From: Adiantum capillus-veneris
Lineage: Eukaryota > Streptophyta > Polypodiopsida > Polypodiales > Pteridaceae
Assembly: GCA_014529385.2 (NCBI GenBank)
Contig: CM043952.1
Span: 53,276,119-53,340,118, forward strand
DNA: 64,000 nucleotides
Direction: 5' to 3'
Shown here: piece by piece, positions 8,762 through 18,373 of the stretch
Layout: each line of letters begins with the position of its first letter
Position numbering within the stretch: position 1 is the stretch's first letter
Program-made: the position numbers and the translations under genes
The notes under the pieces: model-generated
The model's database searches: none
Seen by the model: the letters and a program-made list of their open reading frames with translations, nothing else
Told to the model about the DNA's origin: nothing

Positions 8762-10420
8762 TCCCCTCCTTTTCAAAGTGAGGTACTGGTACCAAACTGT
8801 ATGGCGTCGAGGGAGATCGCCAATAGCATCCGGAATCCTGGGAGGGACTCTTCGCCGGCCCACTCTGATGTGTGGGTCGAGCAGTACTTGAACTTTATAA
8901 AGGTCTGCAATGCCTACTTCTTTGGGCCGCGCCGAAAGCGACAAAGCCTTTTGTGGCTCCTTCGATGCTTCAACTTCGTCTAGAGTCGTGCTTCTTCCTT
9001 CTTCAAGAATTTCCATGGCTGAAAATTCATGAAGCCATTTCCAACACAAAACCATGAACATACCCAATCCATGTAAAGTGAGTGGAAAAAATCTCGTCTT
9101 CGCTAAAGACTGTGTATGCAATGTAGATGAACATAGAGATGGAGTGACAACCCGTTCATCAAACACATGCAAACAATGAGACCGAATCTTTCTCTTTTGA
9201 TCTAGAGCAATCAACTGTGGCAATTCACAATGGAAATGCCCATGCTTGGTGCTCATACTTTCATGTGCTCGTTCTACAAATGTGTCATGCCAAGGAAGAG
9301 ACAAGGAATGTGACTTCCTTGAATGCATACTTTTCAACTTTTCATGAGAAATCCGCATACATTCGTGCTCATTCATGAGTGAAACGTGCTCAACGTACAA
9401 TATCTCATGCCTAGGAAAAGGGATCACATAAAGACGCTGACTAAAATACAGGAAACGATCACGAATGAAACATTCGAACAATGCGTGTGTATCAATCATG
9501 CAAACACATAATACTTCCTGTGAGGGTTCTTTGGACCTAGGTTCGAGAGCCAAGATCGGTTCTTCCTGAGTGATCGAATCGTCCGTTGGGGGTTCTTTGG
9601 ACCTCGACTCGAAAGCCAAGATCGATTCTTCGTGATTGATCGAATCTACAACGAGGTTAGCTTCGCTAGCAAAAACATCAACTAACACATCTTCCTTGTG
9701 AACAATCACCTCATCTTCATGCAACTCATCATGCTTGTGAGAAATCACATCTTGATCATGGAAATCATCATGCTTGTCTTTATCATACAAATCATCATGC
9801 TGATCATTGTCAATCAAATCACCATCATGCAAATCATTGTCATTCAAGTCATCATGCTGCTCACAATCATGCAAATCCTGTGTGTCATGTTTTGGAGAAA
9901 AAGAGACTGAGAGAGTCTCCTTCGCATGAATCCGCTCAATCTTGTCCTGCATATTAGCAATGAGAGATGGAGAATGAACAATGTCCTCTCCATGAATAAC
10001 AATGGGAGAATCACTTTTGGCATTGAGAGTGAAAGTGTTAGCCTCCCAATCAATGAGAGGGTTAACATCACGAAACCATCGAATGCCCAAAATCATATCA
10101 CATCCTAAGAGAGGAGGAACAACAAATCTTCTAGTGAAGGCAGCTTGTTGAATTGCAAACAACACATCAAGGCACTCCTCCGTGATGAGGACGTTCATAC
10201 CGGGAACAAAGCCAGAGACCTCGATAGGAGATCTCTGACTAACTTCTAGGCGGGCTCTCTCAACAAGAGAAGGACTGATCACATCATGCATACTACCTGG
10301 GTCAAACAATATGACAAAACGCTGCCCCATCATATGACCATAAGATTTAATGAGAGAATCATCAATGGGAGGGTCATCAGAGACTTGGGGCACACTTGTG
10401 TTATCATTAATTGCATGCAC
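8711..10420 (-). CDS. element D retropepsin with acidic His/Asp-rich tail
   Basis: This open stretch of 569 codons is in the same frame as gag upstream; its Met is internal, so translation would begin earlier in gag. Residues about 25-130 form a retropepsin-like aspartic protease: the active-site block reads FDPGSMHDVIS (usually D-S-G-A/S) and the later flap/exit block reads LLGCDMILGIRWF. After the protease comes an unusual region with HDD/DND/HDEL repeats (about residues 185-245). Two near-copies of ILAxExRSKEP follow, then about 250 residues with no recognised domain. RT and integrase are missing. The frame runs about 50 bp into the 3' LTR. The tail may simply be decayed or captured sequence; its long open frame argues against random drift. 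Confidence 0.7.
   Translation of the reverse strand: MHAINDNTSVPQVSDDPPIDDSLIKSYGHMMGQRFVILFDPGSMHDVISPSLVERARLEVSQRSPIEVSGFVPGMNVLITEECLDVLFAIQQAAFTRRFVVPPLLGCDMILGIRWFRDVNPLIDWEANTFTLNAKSDSPIVIHGEDIVHSPSLIANMQDKIERIHAKETLSVSFSPKHDTQDLHDCEQHDDLNDNDLHDGDLIDNDQHDDLYDKDKHDDFHDQDVISHKHDELHEDEVIVHKEDVLVDVFASEANLVVDSINHEESILAFESRSKEPPTDDSITQEEPILALEPRSKEPSQEVLCVCMIDTHALFECFIRDRFLYFSQRLYVIPFPRHEILYVEHVSLMNEHECMRISHEKLKSMHSRKSHSLSLPWHDTFVERAHESMSTKHGHFHCELPQLIALDQKRKIRSHCLHVFDERVVTPSLCSSTLHTQSLAKTRFFPLTLHGLGMFMVLCWKWLHEFSAMEILEEGRSTTLDEVEASKEPQKALSLSARPKEVGIADLYKVQVLLDPHIRVGRRRVPPRIPDAIGDLPRRHTVWYQYLTLKRRGCHMTHPTLCVRGQATA
8762..8773 (-). promoter_or_regulatory. polypurine tract of element D
   Basis: On the minus strand AAAAGGAGGGGA directly precedes the TGTCACATG start of the 3' LTR. 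Confidence 0.8.
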
Positions 10421-10426
10421 AGAGGA

Positions 10427-11990
10427 AGTGGGTTCTGTGGATTCTTTAGATTCATTCGATTCAAGCTTTAGACATATTCTTTTTATGTGACCCTTAATGT
10501 GACAATGAAAACAACGACCTTCCTTAGAATAAGTGCTTTGCTCTTCCGACGTGATGTATCCTCCTACAATTCCTTGTGCTACCTTTTCATCCGGAGTAAG
10601 CTTAGGTTTAACAATTGTGTTAGCCTTACCCTTAGATTCATTGGAAGAATTCTTTTCTGAGAGACTGTTGGAAGATTGGTTAGAAGAGTTACCATTCTTA
10701 CCAGTCTTACTGTTCTGAGGGTTCTAAGAAGTCTGCGAGGTACTTGTGGAAGTCTTGTTCTCCTTAGGATTTCCCTTGTTGTGCTTCATCTCCTGTGCGA
10801 GAGCAATCGCTACCGCCTTGTTGAGATCGATTGGATCGAGCACCTCGACATCGTACTTAATATACTCGTCCAATCCATAAAGAAATGCCTCTTTGCGTTC
10901 ATCATCCGACTTGCGTAATTGGTTACCTAGCTGCAAAACACGATTAGAAAAAGACATAACCGGCATACCATTTTGCTTGAGAGCGCGCCAATCGTCCTTC
11001 AATCGTGCGAGGTACTGAGGTTGCATAAACCGCGCCTTGAGCTTGTCTTGGAAATCAACCCAACTGAAGGACAGGGCCGTGAGTTCGTCGGCTTCCTCTA
11101 GGTGTACGACTAGTTGTGCCTCTTGCCATGCGTGGTACCAATTGATGGCACCACCGGCAAGGTACATAGCTGCCGTCAAAACCTTGCTATTTTTTGTCTT
11201 CTTAGTTGTCGCAAAATAAGCATTAAATTGATGCAACCAAGAATGAATAACCGTAGCATCCATCTTACCATCATACTTACTGAAAGTCAACTTCTCTGTG
11301 ACTGGGTTGTTGTATTCCGCATCGTGGCTTGCGCCACTAGATGAACTCCCACGATCTTTGGCTGGTTCGGACTTCGAGGCAAGTACTTGTCAAATCAATT
11401 CTTGTGTGCGTAGTTCTCGTTGAGCCTCACGCTCGATCTCCAAGGCCACTCTTTGAGCTTCACGCTCGGCCTCCAAGGCCACTCTTTGAGCTGCACGCTC
11501 AGCCTCCAAGGCCGCGCTTCGTGCTGCCGCTTCCTCCTTTCTTTGTTCTTTTCTTTCTTTTTGTTCGTCGCGCTCGCATTCTAAAGCAAGGCGATTTGCT
11601 TCTTGTTGTTTCGATTAGCTTCTTGTTGTTGGGCCATCATGTTCATACGAGTCTCTTCTTGTTTGGCCATCATGTCCATCATCTACTTGACCATTGCTTC
11701 CATAGAATTTGGTACACTTGGTGGCGTAGATGGCGAAGGGGGAGGGTCGAAAAAATCTCTTGGTGGGGAAAATTCTTCGTCGCCTCTCTCATGCTCATCA
11801 CCTGTATGCGAACATTTCGCTTCGGGTGACGACCATGCACTATGATCTTTGGTTCTTAAGTCCACGAGGAACTTGGGTTCTTGAGGGTCTTGAGGTTCTT
11901 GAGGTTTTCTTTCGCTTGCAAATCGTGTTTGAGAAGGATCTTCTCTTCACCCCCAAGTTCTACTCCTTTCGGCGGGCGCACCCCTAGGTG
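10427..11990 (-). pseudogene. element D gag with coiled-coil N-terminus and zinc knuckle
   Basis: The order on the minus strand is as follows. A proline/acid-rich start (about 11865-11700) leads to a Met/Gln-rich helix and then a coiled coil of repeated ALEAEREAQRV units (about 11530-11410). The gag core spans 11290-10730 (KYDGKMDATVIHSWLHQFNA, YLAGGAINWYHAW). A CCHC zinc knuckle, CFHCHIKGHIKRIC, lies at 10513-10472. In-frame stops occur at about 11686 (TAG), 11392 (TGA) and 10726 (TAG), with one frameshift near 11620. The stop at 10726 falls between the gag core and the knuckle, and the same frame continues into protease. Gag would bind the element's RNA. Confidence 0.8.
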
Positions 11991-12257
11991 ACCTTGCGCT
12001 CACACCAAGGTTGCTTTTTTCCACCTCACGTCGATTGGCCGGCCGCTAAGTGCACGGTCCGCTCTCAATGAGTGAAAAGAGACACAAGGGGAGTCTGGAC
12101 AAGCCCTTCTTTCCTGGGATTCCTGTCACTCTTCAAAAACACGATTAGGAATCGACACGCCCAAGCGAACTTGGGTTCGTGCGACCGCAACAAGCAAATA
12201 AAATTCTTGTGGTTCTTTCCTTGAGTGATACAGAACACTCCCAAAGCTCTGATACCA
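11991..12257 (-). promoter_or_regulatory. leader and initiator Met primer site of element D
   Basis: TGGTATCAGAGCT on the minus strand (12257-12245) is the primer binding site next to the 5' LTR. The leader contains a segment (about 12060-11985: GCACCCCTAGGTGACC, CACACCAAGGTTG, TTTTCCACCTCAC on the plus strand) that is recognisably similar to 21085-21170. Confidence 0.8.
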
Positions 12258-12258
12258 A

Positions 12259-12625
12259 TGTAAGGTACAGTGGAATGAATGTTGTACTTTCTCAAGATGA
12301 GTGATCCATATTTGCTCAAGGTTCCTTTTAGTTCTTATGGAAGGGAGAGCCTTCCGTTCTTAATGGAGAGTGTTGTGATTACGAACAAAGTGAGTGGACA
12401 CTGTGCGTGCAGGTGTATGAGACTGAGAGATAGAGAGAAGAGAGATACGACACCAGAGACATTGTAAAACCCTCCTCCAAAGGCCCCACTCTCGCCGACG
12501 AGAGTGGTCTACTTATGATTGCACAAATGGGTACAATGATGATGCATGGACTGATGCAACTCGAGTGACGACGACGGGAATGGCGACACTGACCTAAGCT
12601 GAAATCTGCAACCTTCTGACTGATG
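12259..12625 (-). repeat. truncated 5' LTR of element D
   Basis: It is colinear with 7657-8020 from TGTAAGGTACAG to CTTCTGACTG. After that the similarity stops, apart from a short match (CTCACAAAAGTG) to the far end of the LTR. A deletion removed most of this LTR and the flank. Confidence 0.8.
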
Positions 12626-12728
12626 GAAGGGTAAAACTCACAAAAGTGACTGTCCTTTCCACCAAAACGCACACACACTCTTTGGTCTAGAGCGTTCGAA
12701 GTAAATCAAACACCCCCCCCAAAAAAAA

Positions 12729-13020
12729 AGCACAATGGGAAAGGTATCTTCCATTGCTAGAGTTTGCCTACAACAACAAAAAACATTCATCTACTAGTAA
12801 AGCTCCGAATGAGATAATACTAGGGTGAGTCAACTTGCCGCCTATTGTTTGCACCAAAGGGAAGATTTGCTGCAAATCAATTTGCTTTGGATCTAAAATC
12901 AGCGATGAAGCAGGTGCTTGCTACTATCAAATTAGTGCAAGAAAGACAAAAGAAGCAGGCTGACAAAAGAAAAAGGCATATAGTGCTCAAAAAAGGTGAT
13001 TGGGTTGTTGAAATTTGATA
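12729..13020 (+). pseudogene. Ty3/gypsy integrase end fragment
   Basis: The plus strand encodes a WEKYLPLLEFAYNNKKHSST-like block, the post-core integrase helix. A frameshift follows, then SAMKQVLATIKLVQERQKKQ and a KKGDWVV block. It has no LTR partner in the window and is cut on both sides. Confidence 0.75.
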
Positions 13021-14430
13021 TTCAATCAACTTAAGAGTGTCTTGTACCGTCCAACTATAACCGATTGGGTGCAATATTTGTCAACAGAGTATGTGCTCAA
13101 GCGTCCAGCAAAGTACAGACACAAGCTCACTTAAAAAACCATGACATGCAATTTCTAAAAACCATCATAGGAATCTATATGATTATGAATGTGCTTGATT
13201 GAACTAAAGCTCCACTGAACATGACTTGGCCTAGATTAAAACCTGCTCCTGCTTGCCATCTCACCTAAGACGTCTAAAATGTGACCTACTCTCCTCATAA
13301 ATTCAACTTCTCCATGAGCAGTTGATATCGCAAAATGGAGTTAACACTTTACCTCAAAGCGCTCAGACAACCATTGTACTTCAAACATAGTTTTTTCAAA
13401 CACCAATCAAACATTAACGCAGATGAGTATGGACCCTTGCATTGAATCAAACATAACCCTAATTGCTTTCGCATTTTAGAAGAAATTTGAAGCACTATGT
13501 AGCATTCAACTCTAGAATGACCAATAACATCATAACATTCACTAATAAAATGGGTAATGACCATTAAGGAAGGGAACAGTTGTTTTCAGGATCCATCATT
13601 AACAGAGAAGAAAACAATAATTTCAGCCAAGTATGAAAACCTGTTTTAAGTTCGCAAAGTTTACAAACATCTATTTTTTTCCAGACAAGTTTGAAATCAA
13701 CTTTGATTTGAAATACTCTATCAATCAATTTAATCCACCAAGTGCAGTCCTTTGACACACTCTGCCAAGCAAAGGCTTACTGCTAAGTCGAGCATTCTAC
13801 TTTCAACATCTTGGATGCTATTTTAGAAGAAGGTTCACCAGATACAGACACTGAAGAAAAATAAAAAACGCATGTTCTCTTTCATCAATCAAACAATCAG
13901 CCATGTGTGGTCCTTCAATGCAATTTGCTAGTCAATTAGTTGTTTTAAGAAATAAGTCTGTAAGCTGGCTTAACACTGGAACTCCTTAAATAAAGCTTTC
14001 TACTTTGTTTTTTTAGATAGCAGATCATCAGAAGATGGTAGGCTTCAACAAGCATTTGCACTGCACCAGGTACAATCCATTAAATCACCACGTGACAGAA
14101 ATATCAAAATTACAAACACATTGTGGACTCGTAAAATACAAGCACACAAAAGACAAGACCCTGATACACCAGCATGCATTTGCAATTCAGAATCAGCATG
14201 ACAGAAGTTAATAAGGGAAATATCCAAACAATAGAACACGTAACATGCACTTGTTCTACCATCTCCAGTGTACATGAGGAACCCACAAGCATCAAAGCAT
14301 TGTTGAACATTGGATATTACCACAAATCCTACTGTGAAAAAAGCTTAACACTAACAAACTGTTATGGCACAGTTGAGCGTGTGCACAAGGGAGCTTCATA
14401 CACACAGAGAGAGGGAGAGAGTAGACGTAC
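13021..14430 (-). other. presumed intron 1 of the clpR1-like gene, no exon seen
   Basis: AT-rich sequence with only short random frames. I searched the minus strand for the next ClpR1 exon and saw none here or further left. Either the intron is very long and filled by the transposons at 1-13000, or the gene is truncated. Confidence 0.4.
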
Positions 14431-14659
14431 ATCCATCTTTCAAATTCTCTTCTCTGAACTGTTTGGGGATGTGTGGATGGGACGCCGATGCACGGGCAAT
14501 TCCGAGGAGAGGGGTTTCCGGGTTTGAGGAGGAATGGTTGAATATGAAGAGGCGTGTATTACCACAGAAGGAGGAGACCTGAAACCCTAGAGTAGACCTT
14601 CTGGGAAGGAGGCGACACGCCTCGCCTGGAATGAGAGCACCTTGAGCAGGCACCGCCAT
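14431..14659 (-). CDS. CLPR1: exon 1 of plastid ClpR1-like protein
   Basis: ClpR1 is a non-catalytic subunit of the chloroplast ClpPR protease core. The minus-strand frame from ATG at 14659 encodes about 76 residues. The first 60 are rich in Ser, Arg and hydrophobics with few acids, as in a chloroplast transit peptide. The block HIPKQFREENLKDG then follows, which I recognise as the start of the conserved region in plant ClpR1 proteins. Right after LKDG the sequence is T|GTACGT on the minus strand, a good splice donor (14430-14425), in the phase expected for an intron here. A CT-rich 5' leader lies at 14660-14695. The remaining exons, with the ClpP fold, are not in the window. It could be an intact gene with a huge first intron or a stranded exon. 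Confidence 0.75.
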
Positions 14660-14941
14660 AGCTCTCTTCTCTCGCCCTCTCTCTCTCTCAAAATGATCTC
14701 GTGGATTCTTGGAATTTCGCGTTTTCTTTTTTTCTGTTATTCTTTTATCGGTCCCGCTGGAGTCACAACAAGGTTTTTAAAATAACGAAGGTACCCAAGA
14801 AGGGTTAATACTTAAATTAAACTAGAGTGCTTCGTTAGCCGCATTTGTATTGAATTGAAGTGAAGTCCGAGAGTAAGAGAAAACAAAATTTTTGAATCTA
14901 GCTATGTGTAACGAAGTAATTAGGACCTAGAAGGAAAAAGC

Positions 14942-14944
<3 letters not shown>

Positions 14945-14988
<44 letters not shown>
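14945..14988. repeat. (GA)n microsatellite
   Basis: About 21 GA units in a row upstream of the clpR1-like exon. GA/CT repeats are common near plant promoters; no function is claimed. Confidence 0.9.
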
Positions 14989-14992
<4 letters not shown>

Positions 14993-17886
14993 TGCTTTTC
15001 TACGAACGACCCAGATTTTGATTATGGGCTTGATCCCAGGTGGACGAACATGGAGCCAGAACTGAAAATTTGCTCTACGCTAACAAATTAAAGAGAGATG
15101 AGCCTTATTCACTAGTTTGCAAGAGGCTAGCACACCACATTCCACAAACCTAAAGGAAGTTGTCAAAACTATAAGGACTCTTTACATTAAGAACAAAGCG
15201 GATTATGGCTATGTTCATTATTGCTTTCTTGAAAATGAAAGCATTAAATGCTTAGTATAGTTGACCTTCACAACTTCCTATATCAACTGACAATGTAAAT
15301 GTGCGTCCAACATAGATTGTCTGACACACTACCCACCTCCTCAAGCTTGGCACAAGCTCATGATGAGGAGGTGGACAGAATGCCAGGCAACCTCTATCGG
15401 ACGCTCTTTCCCATGACCTCTTAAGCATGGATGGTCCTTATGGAAATACCTCTATTTTATAGACCACTCATTTGTTATGCTTTCACCTTTAGCCTTGTTG
15501 AACAAGAATCTTCTTGCATGCACAATTAAAGCTTGCCCCAGATAAACCCCCCTCACAAACTATCTACTAGAAAGCTTTACCACCACCATGACAACAACAT
15601 TAAGGACATCCTTTCTTGTGACAATATGATGTTTAGGCCAACTACAAATCCACATTTGATCACTAATAAGCTGATTTCCTATAGGTACCAAGAGACAAGG
15701 CTAGTGTGAAAGACAACTTTGGAAGAGTAGTGATGAGCTTAATAATTCAAAGAAGTAAAATGGAATTTGAAATGGTTGTGTCACTTTACATTTTTGGGAC
15801 CCATCAATATCTATCCTTGCAAAAACCCACTCATTCAAAAGATTTTGAGTAGGGCAAGGTAGAAAAGCTTGTCATGGGAGGCATCTCAAACTCTTGCTCA
15901 CTGTGTGCATGGCCCGTTTTAAAAAGTTAACCACATGGCTCAATTGACAATGGAGAAAAGAATCATGTTTGATTCCATTCCTCTAATGATTGTGCATTAC
16001 AAGTAAATGGGAATGCTAGGCCAACAAGCTACACCTCATATGCAAGAGAATAATGAGCTACAACCTCATGCAAGGAAGAATAATAAGTTACAACCTAAGG
16101 AGACAAAGCTCCTAGATTAAGATTTGTTAGAAAGCTAGACTTGACAAAAGACCAAACCTCATATCATAAAAATTTTCTTTATGTTGCTTTGACATGGAAA
16201 AAATTACTCACTTGTTGTATCTTGCACATGATTGCCTTCACTTTCATGTCATAATTTTGGTGTAATTTGACTTTAGTTTATCCACACACAAAAAAAGAGT
16301 GTGTCAACATCTTACAGCTATTAGAGAAAAATGAATGTTCGAAATGATGATCCTTATCTACAATATATATGAATTCATGAAGTCTTCTTGCTATGCTAAA
16401 TTTTTCTTAAGCTTTTGGTGAAGATATATGCAACCATATTGCCGCGTGCCATCTCAAGCATGTGCGTAAAAAAACATAGAGACATGAGATTCTTAAAGAC
16501 TTGGTATGGACCACTCTAGTCATCTTATAATTTCTTCAACAAGAATCATCAGTTCTTACAACCACTGTAGCATTTAACGCACGACAAGAAGAACCTTATA
16601 CATGATCATCATAACCACCTTCATATGCCTTTTCACATATGTGACCAAGTGAACCATGTTTCTCTCATGTAGACATGTATACACATGCATATATGCAAGT
16701 GTACACACTTATAAAATCAACATGGAAATGGTTATATCTAAGCTCCATTTAATTAGGCTTTCTAAATGTGTGATTATGCATGCATACGTACATATATGTA
16801 ATATTTAGTTATTATTTATAATTTACATTTTATATTTGTGTGTGTACACTCATGACCTCTGATGCTCGAGACAATGATACACAGATTTTTTGTGTATTTA
16901 AAAAACTTTGTACAAAACATTTAGAATGGAAATCCATCCATATATAAACATTGCCAATGGTACTTAGAGGGCTCCAATCCCCGTCTATTTGTGTAGAACG
17001 GTAGCAAGTCAAGAGAAAGAAGATAATGAAGGCCCTTACTTGCAACCATATAAACAAAATGCAAAGTTAGTTCAAAATGCGTTTTGCGGTGTCAACAAGC
17101 ATTTTAGGTGTTATCCATGTCCATTAGTTTTAACTTAACCTATTTATTATACTATTTAGTTGAGATTTATGTGTCTAAGTGTAGCCATCATTTTTCCCCC
17201 TTCAGTCATGACCTCCTAAGGGTACCAGCAATGATGAGTTTTGTCTATTTCTTTTTGTGTTTATCTTTATGTAACCCACCAAGAATGGTCTTTCCCATAG
17301 GGCATGGATTCCCAAGGGTGGTGCGCAAAATTTTATGAATACTCAATTTTTAGTCCAATTTTCTTTGTTTATTGCTTTTATCTTTATGGTTGTCAATTAG
17401 ATTCATTTAACTTATGTCTCATAGCTTTCAAGGAATCATAATTAGTAAAAAAATTCCGCATGTGTTGTCCGCCGCTTCTTTCCTACAACTAATTCCTTTT
17501 TCATTTCCAAATTTCATCCTTACAGTGATTTGATTCAGGGCTTGATTCTTAAAGAGTCCCATGAGTTGATGAAGTGTTTCTACTCATTCATGTGTTGATC
17601 CATACAACTAGTACTAAGCCAAATAGATTGCAAAGATCTCTTATTTTATTATATTCATAGTTTTGCTAAAAAGCCTATAGATTTTATAAACAAAAGATTC
17701 CCAATGGATTATGGTATAGAATACAACATATTTAATTGGTATAATATCATTACCATTTGTTAAGAAGTTTAGTATTCATATTTTAAGTCTACCAAAGACC
17801 AGTTGGGTCTTTAAATCATAGCTGCTTCCAAAAAAGAACATTCCTCTACTGCTCAAAGGTCATTTCCTCCAAATCAACAAGGTGCA
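14989..17886. other. AT-rich intergenic sequence, nothing recognised
   Basis: No frame above about 75 codons and no familiar domain. Scattered degenerate duplications (for example ACAAGCTACACCTCAT and GAGCTACAACCTCAT near 16020-16100) suggest very old transposon debris. Confidence 0.5.
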
Positions 17887-18373
17887 TGTGAGAGGCACTA
17901 GTCTCACAAAGACAGTGGACTCCCTTCACTTGTAGAGATAAATGAGAGAGATAATGAAAAATGAGTGAAGTGTATTCAACTCTCCAACCAACCTTATTTT
18001 ATATAAGAAAAGCACTTGCTCTTCTATAACAATCCATGAGACCTTGCCCTTGAGGCTCCACTGGAGCATCCTCCATTACCATTTGGCATTTGTGTCCCAC
18101 ATTTGCAACTTTTCCTTCTTAGAAGCACCTTTGATCATCGGCCAAACTCCTAGCTACTTGTCGCAATCCATGTAATCTTGGAACCTTCGTCCTTGTTTAT
18201 TGTAGTGACACTTGACATGCCAAGCCAGCCAACCTACTTACACACTTGCCCTTGTTCTATCTTTAGGACCTATGTCTTTTCCAAAGACCTAGCTATCTCT
18301 GGATCTCGTGATTCATTGATCTTTTACTTCTTGTCACTTTGTAAATATTCCATGTTTTACTTGATGTCTAACA
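17887..18373 (-). repeat. Ty1/copia-type LTR, probably solo or orphan
   Basis: It starts TGTGAGAGGCACTAGTCTC, the same first 27 bases as the LTR of element F (59335), and ends GATGTCTAACA. Beyond its right end the minus strand shows a purine-rich GGTTAGGGAGTGATAA, which could be a polypurine tract, placing this LTR at the 3' end of a minus-strand element. A TATA-like TTTTATATAAG lies at about 17996. The body is too diverged from F to align by eye beyond the first bases. Confidence 0.5.

Larger units (their letters stand above)
7657..12625 (-). mobile_element. element D: Gag-protease-only LTR retrotransposon
   Basis: On the minus strand the order is truncated 5' LTR (12625-12259), initiator Met primer site (12257-12245), leader, gag, zinc knuckle, protease with a long acidic tail, polypurine tract (8773-8762) and full 3' LTR (8761-7657). 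No RT, RNase H or integrase is found, so it depends on enzymes in trans. The element inserted into the copia relic; the right LTR is truncated, so no target duplication can be scored. A solo LTR of the same family lies at 1133-2325, and a relic of its leader near 21085-21170. Confidence 0.8.
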
